From assembly GCA_937958985.1 (NCBI GenBank), contig CALGLV010000022.1, forward strand, positions 22,803 to 86,802: a DNA stretch of 64,000 nt. Reading direction: 5' to 3'. The notes under the pieces are model-generated. The model did no database searches and was not told the origin of the DNA. It was given only the letters and a program-made list of their open reading frames with translations. A program made the position numbers and the translations under genes. The DNA is from an uncultured Aquimarina sp. (lineage in GTDB: Bacteria > Bacteroidota > Bacteroidia > Flavobacteriales > Flavobacteriaceae). This document shows, one piece after another, positions 38,246 through 45,347 of this stretch (position 1 is its first letter; each line of letters begins with the position of its first letter).

Positions 38246-38674
38246 ATGCTAAAAAAAACTTCAAAATGCCAAATAAAAGTAAGGTATGGTGAAACTGACC
38301 AGATGGGAGTAGTGTATCATGGAAATTATGCTCAATATTTTGAAGTAGCCCGAATAGAATGGCTAGCTAAAGTAGGGATTTCTTACAAAAAAATGGAAGG
38401 GAATGGTATTATGCTTCCGGTGGTTTCTTTGAGTACTAAATTTATTAAATCTGCACTTTTTGACGATGTATTAACAATTACTACACGCATAAAAAAAATG
38501 CCTACCGTTAAAATTGAATTTGAATATGATATTCATAATCAAAAAGGGGAATTACTCACTCAAGGTGAAACTGTTTTGGTTTTCGTTTCCATGGAAAGTA
38601 AACGCCCTGTAAAATGCCCGAATGATGTAACTGAGCTTATCCAAAACTTTAAAGGAATTGAGGAATCTAAATAA
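38246..38674 (+). CDS. Acyl-CoA thioesterase, 4HBT/YbgC type
   Basis: A 142-residue hotdog-fold thioesterase with VRYGETDQMGVVYHGNYA (D and G positions of the 4-hydroxybenzoyl-CoA thioesterase active site) and YFEVARIEWL. It should hydrolyse acyl-CoA or acyl-ACP esters. It is convergent with the phosphopantetheinyl transferase gene of the polyketide cluster (28 bases apart), but is on the other strand and probably not part of that operon. Confidence 0.93.
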   Translation: MLKKTSKCQIKVRYGETDQMGVVYHGNYAQYFEVARIEWLAKVGISYKKMEGNGIMLPVVSLSTKFIKSALFDDVLTITTRIKKMPTVKIEFEYDIHNQKGELLTQGETVLVFVSMESKRPVKCPNDVTELIQNFKGIEESK

Positions 38675-38702
38675 TTAATCATTTGTAACTAAGCAATCGA
38701 AT

Positions 38703-39269
38703 TTAATTAAAGCAAATTCCTGCAAATTTTCCATGATGAGTTATAGAAACTGATTTATTTTGAACCAAATTTCTATAAAACAGTTTAGGCACACCTAAGC
38801 TGTTTTTTTTTAGTGACAAAGAATTTGTGTGTAAATTATATAGTTCTGCAAAACGGACTATTAATTGAGCTTTACAATAGGCACTAGCGCTTTGTTTGTT
38901 TACACTAAGCAACGCTGACGTTACTTTTTTGTTATTTAATGATTCTGCAATCGTATAAATGTATGAAGTAGCTTTTTCTGTAACCGTTGAAAACTTTTCA
39001 TTTTCTATAATTACAAAACCTCTAGTATCGTTAATAACAGAAGCTTCTATTTTTTGGGGATTAAAAAAAGGCAGGTTATTTTTTTGAATATGAATTTTAT
39101 AAGCACTCTCTTTCATACTCCACAACCTCCAAATAGTTTCAAACTCGTTATCTGAATTATATATTATTATTTTTTCAAGAGGTGTAAATATTTTATTAAT
39201 AAATCGAGGATCTTTCCACCTGGATTCTTGATTTGCGGATTGAAGGTCTACAATATCATTACCCACCAT
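38703..39269 (-). CDS. 4'-phosphopantetheinyl transferase
   Basis: A 188-residue AcpS/Sfp-fold enzyme that attaches the CoA-derived phosphopantetheine arm to carrier proteins. Visible motifs are GNDIVDL (3-9, metal-binding D5 and D8), RFINKIFTPLE and W50-S-M-K-E-S (WSxKE). It is the last gene of the eight-gene polyketide operon and follows the acyl carrier protein gene by four bases, so it very likely activates that carrier. Confidence 0.92.
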   Translation of the reverse strand: MVGNDIVDLQSANQESRWKDPRFINKIFTPLEKIIIYNSDNEFETIWRLWSMKESAYKIHIQKNNLPFFNPQKIEASVINDTRGFVIIENEKFSTVTEKATSYIYTIAESLNNKKVTSALLSVNKQSASAYCKAQLIVRFAELYNLHTNSLSLKKNSLGVPKLFYRNLVQNKSVSITHHGKFAGICFN

Positions 39270-39273
39270 AATT

Positions 39274-39525
39274 TTATGAATTTAACTTTCCTTCTATTAC
39301 CGCCATTGCAGATTTAACAGTAGTCATTTGCTCCATATCTTCGTTGGTCATTATAATATCAAATTCATCTTCGATATCTAAAATCACATCTACCAAATTA
39401 GCAGAATTAATTTTTAAATCATTAATGAAATTAGTTTCTTCATTCATGTTTTTAAAAGCTTCTTCATCCTGAATGTATGGCTTAACGATTGATTTTAATT
39501 TATTTATTAAATCTTCTTTTAGCAT
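39274..39525 (-). CDS. Acyl carrier protein of the polyketide cluster
   Basis: An 83-residue carrier protein. The helical pattern and the C-terminal EDEFDIIMTNEDMEQMTTV are typical. The phosphopantetheine serine is most probably S41 in LKINSANLVD; the usual D-S-L is replaced by N-S-A, a divergent form. It would carry the growing acyl chain for the neighbouring ketosynthase, dehydratase and reductase and hand it to the type III PKS. The transferase gene follows by four bases. Confidence 0.88.
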   Translation of the reverse strand: MLKEDLINKLKSIVKPYIQDEEAFKNMNEETNFINDLKINSANLVDVILDIEDEFDIIMTNEDMEQMTTVKSAMAVIEGKLNS

Positions 39526-39581
39526 AAATTTTTTATTTACCTATTGTTTTTCTTAAACAATATAAGGGTTTCTTTTTCTAT

Positions 39582-40859
39582 TTAACTAATGCTGTATTTC
39601 TTAAAAATAATACAAGCATTTACATCTCCAAAACCAAAACTAGCTTTGGCAACAATTGTCACTGGGATATCTATTTTTTTTTGTGGTATTCTTTCCTTAT
39701 CAATCAATGTTGTAATTTCTGGATGTAGGTCTTCGCAATTTGTATTTGGAAAAATAAAGTCTTCTTTTATCTGTAATACCGAAGCTACCGACTCTATCGC
39801 ACCAGAGGCAGTTAAGCAATGTCCAATCATTGATTTTAAAGAGTTTATTGGCGGAAAATTCAATCCTTTCCTTTGTAAAGCCTTAGTCCAGTTTTCAATT
39901 TCCAAACTGTCTTTTGTTGTCGCTGTTAAATGTCCGTTTATGGTATCGATATCGTTAGGGTGAACCCCTGTATTTGAAATTGCTTTAGTAATGCAATTTT
40001 GTACCGCTTCAGGATTTGGAGCTGTCATAGTACCTCCATTACGTTGTCCTCCAGAATTCACTGCCCCGCCTAAAACCTCAGCATAAATATCCGCTCCTCG
40101 CTCTAAAGCACTTTCAAGAGATTCTAAAACCATGGCTCCTGCCCCACTTCCTGGCACAAAGCCACTTGCTGAAGCACTTAATGGCCTGCAACCTTGCTCT
40201 GGGGTTTCATTATGTTTATAAGTCATTACACGGAGTGCATCAAAGCCTCCCCATATATAAGGGCCTTCATCGGAACAACTTCCTACTAGCATACGTTTGG
40301 CTTGTCCACTTACTATTCTGTCATATCCCAGTAAAACACTTTCTGTACCTGTGGTACAGGCAGATGAGTTTGTGGTTACTTGATTGCCTAAACCTAATTT
40401 ACCGCCTAAATAAGCACTTACACCACTAGCCATAGTTTGAGCTACTGTAGAACTTCCTATTCTACGCACTTTTATATCATCAATTTTATATATCGCTTCT
40501 CTAAATTTTTCAATTCCAGAAGTCCCTGCTCCAAACACAGTACCACTATCAAAATCTATTTCACTATTTTTATCAACTTCGAAACCGGCATCCTTCCAAG
40601 CGTCTACCCCAGCAATGCAACCATATAAAATACCCGCACTACTAAATCCGCGTAACTCTAATGGTGTAAAATAATGTAACTTCTTTTCTTCTGTAATATT
40701 TGGAACTCCTGCTATAGTACACGAAAATCCTAAATCCGTTAACTTAGGTTGGTGTGTAATACCCGATCTTCCTATTTTTAAGGATTCCGTAAATTCTTTT
40801 ACAGACGTTCCATTAGGTGCCACTACACCTAGCCCTGTTATTACAACCCTATTTTTCAT
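39582..40859 (-). CDS. Beta-ketoacyl-ACP synthase, FabF-like
   Basis: A 425-residue KAS II-type condensing enzyme. The active-site residues are C168 (SSACTTG), H310 (NGHLTATTKD, a variant of the usual HGTxTxxxD), K342 and H347 (SLKSMIGH). The fold is complete, with GSGAGAMVLES in the middle. It should elongate acyl chains on the cluster carrier protein using malonyl-ACP. Its start overlaps the dehydratase gene by 11 bases. The altered GHLTATT segment separates it from housekeeping FabF. Confidence 0.93.
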   Translation of the reverse strand: MKNRVVITGLGVVAPNGTSVKEFTESLKIGRSGITHQPKLTDLGFSCTIAGVPNITEEKKLHYFTPLELRGFSSAGILYGCIAGVDAWKDAGFEVDKNSEIDFDSGTVFGAGTSGIEKFREAIYKIDDIKVRRIGSSTVAQTMASGVSAYLGGKLGLGNQVTTNSSACTTGTESVLLGYDRIVSGQAKRMLVGSCSDEGPYIWGGFDALRVMTYKHNETPEQGCRPLSASASGFVPGSGAGAMVLESLESALERGADIYAEVLGGAVNSGGQRNGGTMTAPNPEAVQNCITKAISNTGVHPNDIDTINGHLTATTKDSLEIENWTKALQRKGLNFPPINSLKSMIGHCLTASGAIESVASVLQIKEDFIFPNTNCEDLHPEITTLIDKERIPQKKIDIPVTIVAKASFGFGDVNACIIFKKYSIS

Positions 40860-41292
40860 TTGCTATCATTCCTGAAATTGTTCCCCTACATACTAGCTCT
40901 TCCTTTTCGTTAAAAAGCTGTACGTTACATTTCAATTTATTAAATCTAAAATATTGTTTCTCTGAAACTACCGTTACTTTTTCATTAGGGAATACAGGTA
41001 AAAATAAATCTATTTGACTCGATGTTAAAGCTATTGCTATTTCGTTTGATACTGTGAGTTCCTCCCTAAGTAAGTAAACTCCCATACAAACTACACCAAT
41101 TTGAGCCATTACTTCAGTAAGGATCACTCCTGGGGTTACAGGCTTATTTTTAAAATGTCCTTTATAAAAAAACGCTTCTTCTTTAAAAGTGTAACATCCC
41201 CTACTGGTTGTTTCTGAAACTTCAATTAACTCGTCCACAAATAAAAAAGGTGAACTATAAGGTAATTTTGCTATAATTTCTTGACGAGTCAT
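40849..41292 (-). CDS. 3-hydroxyacyl-ACP dehydratase, FabZ-like
   Basis: A 147-residue hotdog-fold dehydratase. LPYSSPFLFVDEL at residues 10-22 and the catalytic pair H46 (YKGHF) and E60 (PGVILTEVMAQ) match FabZ. It would dehydrate 3-hydroxyacyl chains on the cluster carrier protein. It overlaps the downstream ketosynthase gene by 11 bases and follows the enoyl-reductase-like gene by 22 bases, consistent with one operon. Confidence 0.92.
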   Translation of the reverse strand: MTRQEIIAKLPYSSPFLFVDELIEVSETTSRGCYTFKEEAFFYKGHFKNKPVTPGVILTEVMAQIGVVCMGVYLLREELTVSNEIAIALTSSQIDLFLPVFPNEKVTVVSEKQYFRFNKLKCNVQLFNEKEELVCRGTISGMIANEK

Positions 41293-41314
41293 TCTATAAA
41301 ATTTAATTCTTTTA

Positions 41315-42109
41315 TTAACTCAAGTGTTCTCCACCATCTACTTTTATAACCGTTCCATTAATCCATTTAGCTTCGTCTTTACTTAATAAATAAACCACAT
41401 CAGCTACATCTTTAGGGGTGGTTAATCGGTTATAAGGATTTCTCTCTACACTATGTGCGATAATGGTATCACTACCCGGAATCATTCGTAAGGAATCTGT
41501 ATTTGTAACCCCTGCTTGAATGCAATTTGCTGTAATGTTATAAGGAGCAAATTCTAGGGCTATATTTCTTGTAATTGCTTCTATAGCTGCCTTGGCGGCA
41601 GAAACTGCAGCGTAATTTCTCCAAGCCTTTGTATTTCCTTCACTAGTAAAACTTACAACTCTTGCTTGTTTTGCAAATAGGTTTTCTTTAAAAACTAACT
41701 TTACCCAATCGTACAGGCTTATCGCCATTGCATTTAATGTAATGGCAAAATCGTCGGATAATAATTCATTTCCATCTTCAGAAAGCATCGGCTTTAGATT
41801 GCCCTTAGCAATACTATGCACTAAAACTCTAATATTGTTTTCACCAATGGTTTGCTTTATTTCACTAACCATTTGTTTGCCTTTATCGGTATCTAATGCA
41901 TTTGCATTAAAGCTTAATAGACTTACGTTATTGCTTTTAATTTCATTAAAATGCTTGGTAATTTCTTCTAACTGAACTCTTGGGTTTCGGTGAACTATGC
42001 AAATGTTCATTCCGTGTTTTGCAAGTTTTTTTGCAGTGGCTAATCCTAAGCCACTAGATCCTCCTAAAATTAACGCCCAATATCCTTTTTCTTTAAATTC
42101 TACTACCAT
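41315..42109 (-). CDS. Enoyl-ACP reductase-like SDR (FabI/FabL type)
   Basis: A 264-residue SDR with the nucleotide motif GGSSGLG (16-22), VHSIA (97-101) as in FabI/FabL, and the active pair Y166-x6-K173 (YAAVSAAK) that marks enoyl reductases rather than the Y-x3-K of ketoreductases. It would reduce 2-enoyl-ACP to a saturated acyl-ACP. The first codons overlap the end of the type III PKS gene by seven bases. A 2,4-dienoyl reductase activity is an alternative. Confidence 0.88.
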   Translation of the reverse strand: MVVEFKEKGYWALILGGSSGLGLATAKKLAKHGMNICIVHRNPRVQLEEITKHFNEIKSNNVSLLSFNANALDTDKGKQMVSEIKQTIGENNIRVLVHSIAKGNLKPMLSEDGNELLSDDFAITLNAMAISLYDWVKLVFKENLFAKQARVVSFTSEGNTKAWRNYAAVSAAKAAIEAITRNIALEFAPYNITANCIQAGVTNTDSLRMIPGSDTIIAHSVERNPYNRLTTPKDVADVVYLLSKDEAKWINGTVIKVDGGEHLS

Positions 42110-43155
42110 TCTAACAAAACTCTTTGCGCTGTAAAACCAGGGCCAAAACTTAACATTATACCTTTTTCTCCTTTGTCTAATTTTTTATCCATAAAACGTT
42201 CTAAAACGAATAAAACAGTAGCACTACTCATATTTCCATATTCTTGTAAAATCTCCTTGGTAACATCAATATTCTTTCCATATTTACCAAAAAGCTCTTG
42301 AATTACTTGTACTATCTTCTTTCCTCCTGGATGGAATATTAAATTATTCACATCTTTAATTTCAAGATTATTTTTCTTTAAAAAAGGATGGATAATCTCT
42401 GGAAAGTGAGCTTCAATAGTATCGGGTACGGCTTTATCTAAAATCATTTTCAAGCCTGTATTTACCAAATCGAAACCCATGATATATTCGGTGTCGTAAA
42501 AATGATACATCGCTTCATCTGTAATCGTTGGCCCTTCTTCTTTTTCATAAGAAGATAAAATAACTGCGGCCGCGCCATCTCCAAAAATAGCAGCACTTAC
42601 TATATTACTCATCGAGTAGTCGTCTAACTGAAAAGTTGCTGTAGGTGCTTCTACCGATACAACAATGGCTCTTTTATTAGGATTTGATTGTAAAAAATTT
42701 TTAGCATAAATCATTCCTGAAACTCCAGCTACACATCCCATTTCCGTTACTGGTAGGCGCACTATGTCTTGTTTCATTTTAAAAGTATTGATTAAGTATG
42801 CATCCAAGGAAGGAATCATAATACCTGTACAACTTACTGTAATGATATAATCTAAATCAGTCGCTTTTAAATTGGCTTTTTTTAGGGCTTTTGTTACAGC
42901 GCTATTTGCTAATTTTACCGCCTCTTTTTTGTAAATATTATTCTTTTCTTCGAAAGAGGTTTGGACAAATACATCTGCAGGGTCCATTATTGAAAAACGT
43001 TTATCTACGCCTGCTCCCTCAAATAACTTGGTTACTTTTCTTTGAAAACGCTCTTCTTTACCATGCATCCACATTTGTACTAACGGAATAATTTCTTCAG
43101 TTTTTTTACAAAATGCAGGACTTTGAGTCGCTACTGCAGTTATTTTTACACTCAT
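42103..43155 (-). CDS. Type III polyketide synthase (chalcone-synthase superfamily)
   Basis: A 350-residue homodimer-type synthase that extends an acyl starter with malonyl-CoA and cyclises the chain. The catalytic triad is C141 (EMGCVAG), H275 (FHPGGKK) and N308 (EYGNMSSATVLFVL), in the spacing of plant and bacterial type III PKSs; FGDGAAAVI and the terminal SFGPGFTA complete the signature. With dedicated fatty-acid-type enzymes beside it, the starter is probably a long acyl chain, giving an alkylresorcinol, alkylpyrone or similar phenolic lipid. Chain length and ring type cannot be read from the sequence. Confidence 0.95.
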   Translation of the reverse strand: MSVKITAVATQSPAFCKKTEEIIPLVQMWMHGKEERFQRKVTKLFEGAGVDKRFSIMDPADVFVQTSFEEKNNIYKKEAVKLANSAVTKALKKANLKATDLDYIITVSCTGIMIPSLDAYLINTFKMKQDIVRLPVTEMGCVAGVSGMIYAKNFLQSNPNKRAIVVSVEAPTATFQLDDYSMSNIVSAAIFGDGAAAVILSSYEKEEGPTITDEAMYHFYDTEYIMGFDLVNTGLKMILDKAVPDTIEAHFPEIIHPFLKKNNLEIKDVNNLIFHPGGKKIVQVIQELFGKYGKNIDVTKEILQEYGNMSSATVLFVLERFMDKKLDKGEKGIMLSFGPGFTAQRVLLEW

Positions 43156-43200
43156 TTATTTTATATTCTTTTATCTGTATTCGTATACGGTAAACTAGCA

Positions 43201-43917
43201 CTATTTCTTTTTAGCTAGCACCCAAAGAAAACGAAATGCCCATTTCCATTGAATGTCATAAGTTGCTCTTAATTTTTGTGACATTTGCTCCAAATCATTT
43301 TTTTTAAATCCTCGTAAAATTGAAATTGAACCATCGTATTTAACCATTTCATTATTCACAGGTAACATAATTAGCTTGTACAAATAGTACGCGAGCTTAT
43401 TTCGGTGTAAATCGTTAACAATTACACCTTGTTTAGCCTTGTTAATTAACTTATTTAAAAATGCTATAAGTTCTGGTTCTTTAAAATGATGGAAAAAAAG
43501 TGTTGCTAAAGCAATGTCATATTCTAATTTGTCGAAATCTTTTGAAAAAATATCTATTTGCTCAAAACTAAGTTCTGAATAAGCTTTGGAAAGCTCTCTT
43601 GCATACGCAATAGTATCTGCATTGGCATCTATACCTATCAACTTAAAAGAATATCCTAGCTTACTTCCTAATTTTGCGATGTCTCTTAAAATATCGCCAT
43701 TACCACATCCTAAATCAATAATAGTAACTAATTTGTCTTTAGGATGATTTTTGAGCATCTTTTTTAAACCACTTAGAGTAACATTATTGCCTCCCAAAAA
43801 CCTATTAATTGTGGCTATTTTATCGAGCGTATCTCTTAATAATGAACCTTCAAGAGTTAAGTCGTCCATTATTTCTTTTTCCTCGGAGCGATGTGTTGTA
43901 TTTACTAATAAACTCAT
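43201..43917 (-). CDS. SAM-dependent methyltransferase of the polyketide cluster
   Basis: A 238-residue class I methyltransferase. Motif I is IIDLGCGNGD (66-75), with a LIGIDANADTI acidic loop for SAM ribose, then IALATLFFHHF and VNDLHRNKLAYYLYK. It probably methylates the ring or a hydroxyl of the type III PKS product, as methyltransferases do in the Streptomyces srs alkylresorcinol pathway; this is inference from position. It overlaps the upstream flavoprotein gene by four bases and precedes the PKS gene by 45 bases. Confidence 0.92.
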   Translation of the reverse strand: MSLLVNTTHRSEEKEIMDDLTLEGSLLRDTLDKIATINRFLGGNNVTLSGLKKMLKNHPKDKLVTIIDLGCGNGDILRDIAKLGSKLGYSFKLIGIDANADTIAYARELSKAYSELSFEQIDIFSKDFDKLEYDIALATLFFHHFKEPELIAFLNKLINKAKQGVIVNDLHRNKLAYYLYKLIMLPVNNEMVKYDGSISILRGFKKNDLEQMSQKLRATYDIQWKWAFRFLWVLAKKK

Positions 43918-45050
43918 TGTATTTTCATTGGTTTTCCGTGAGTAAGTTTTATTATTTTGGGAATTATAGCAGGCACGTAATTTAAGAATCCCACTAAAAA
44001 TTCAGTTAATCGTTCTTTATCAAATAATGTAGCTACATAATGACCTGCTTTAAGCCTTATTTTAAAGTTTTTGTTCCAATTGTTAGCATACTGCTTTTCT
44101 AAACTTTCTCTTGTAATCGATCCTTCTAAATACTCTAACATTAAAACAACTGCCATTTGTGCACTTCGTATTGCCATAGACATTCCGTTTCCGCAAAGAG
44201 GATGTATCATACCCGCAGTATCTCCACACATAATAATATGATTTTCAACAGGATTTTTATTCGAAAAAGAAATTTGACTAATACTCAATGGAGCTTCAAA
44301 CTGGGGTATAGAATTTTCAAAAAGCGTTTTTAAAAACTTGTTTTTATATACCACTTGCTTTTGGAACTCTTCAATACTTTTATATTTTTTAAACGACTTG
44401 TAGTTCGTAATATAGCACATGTTAATACGATCGTCTTCTACTTTTGAAACGCCACAGTAGCCTCCTTCAAAATTATGAAGTGCTATAACATCGTTTGGAA
44501 AGTTACCTTTCACATGAATTTTAACGCCTAAAAAAGGAGATTTATGTTTTATAAACGGTCTATTTAACTTTACATCTATATTCGATCGTTTACCATAAGC
44601 CCCTATTACCAAATTAGAAGTTAGCGTTAAATTACTTTGTGTTTTTACTGTAAATATATCGTTATTAAAATCGATAACCTCAACAGTATCTTGCCGTATT
44701 TGTACACCTACTTCTTTCGCTTTTTCGGCCAAGCTTTTATCTAACAAATAGCGACTAATACCAAAACCTCCTAAAGGTAGTTTTGATTTAATTAATTTAT
44801 TGTTGTGGGTAGACAGTTCAAACTTATTTATTTTGGTTGCTCCTAAACTAAATACGTCAATTCCCAAAAATTCAAAATAAGGTAAAACTTCGTTAGAAAT
44901 ATATTCGCCACAAACTTTATGTTTCCCAAAAGGATGCTTTTCAATAACCAAGACCGATTTCCCTTTTTGAGATAAATGAATTGACGCACTCAAACCAGCA
45001 AGACCCCCTCCTACTATTATAACATCAAATTGTAATTTATTTGTATTCAA
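43914..45050 (-). CDS. FAD-dependent oxidoreductase/monooxygenase of the polyketide cluster
   Basis: A 378-residue flavoprotein of the geranylgeranyl-reductase/PHBH fold. The FAD motif is G14-G-G16-L-A-G19 with E37, followed by K-V-C-G-E-Y (46-51) and the second FAD motif C-G-D-T-A-G-M (274-280). Relatives hydroxylate aromatic rings or reduce isoprenoids. As the first gene of the operon it may oxidise the phenolic lipid, perhaps to a quinone, as the flavoprotein SrsC does in Streptomyces. The overlap with the methyltransferase gene is four bases. The reaction is inferred. Confidence 0.9.
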   Translation of the reverse strand: MNTNKLQFDVIIVGGGLAGLSASIHLSQKGKSVLVIEKHPFGKHKVCGEYISNEVLPYFEFLGIDVFSLGATKINKFELSTHNNKLIKSKLPLGGFGISRYLLDKSLAEKAKEVGVQIRQDTVEVIDFNNDIFTVKTQSNLTLTSNLVIGAYGKRSNIDVKLNRPFIKHKSPFLGVKIHVKGNFPNDVIALHNFEGGYCGVSKVEDDRINMCYITNYKSFKKYKSIEEFQKQVVYKNKFLKTLFENSIPQFEAPLSISQISFSNKNPVENHIIMCGDTAGMIHPLCGNGMSMAIRSAQMAVVLMLEYLEGSITRESLEKQYANNWNKNFKIRLKAGHYVATLFDKERLTEFLVGFLNYVPAIIPKIIKLTHGKPMKIQ

Positions 45051-45202
45051 GTAACACTTTTGTTATAAAGATGCATTAATAGAATTAGATACTATGTTAA
45101 GTATTTGTTATATATAGTCCGTATTTTTATTAATCCTTACTTTTCTTTAAACGCTGATTTTATTGACCTAAGTGATATAAGCGTAGTCTTTAGCATATAT
45201 TA

Positions 45203-45235
45203 AATTCCGTTTTACAGACTTCAATTCCGTTTCAC
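45203..45235. promoter_or_regulatory. Direct repeats upstream of the polyketide operon, candidate operator
   Basis: AATTCCGTTTTAC (45203-45215) and AATTCCGTTTCAC (45223-45235) differ at one position and start 20 bases apart, close to two helical turns, as for LytTR-type tandem sites. A partial third copy (GTCCGTATT) lies near 45118. They sit in the 297-base divergent gap between the flavoprotein gene and the T9SS protease gene, so could act on either. Confidence 0.4.
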
Positions 45236-45347
45236 TCATTTTTAGTACTCAAAAAAGTTATGTATTGCATTTATTTGATCTAAAAATTGAACCCATGCTT
45301 AGGTAATAAAGCTCACTTTATGTTCTTAAGCTAAATATTCGTTGCTA

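Noticed and set aside
38703..45050. Flexirubin/dialkylresorcinol or aryl-polyene cluster
   Set aside because: The core enzyme is a type III PKS with a Cys-His-Asn triad; there is no DarB-type ketosynthase, aromatic ammonia-lyase or glycolipid-type acyltransferase.
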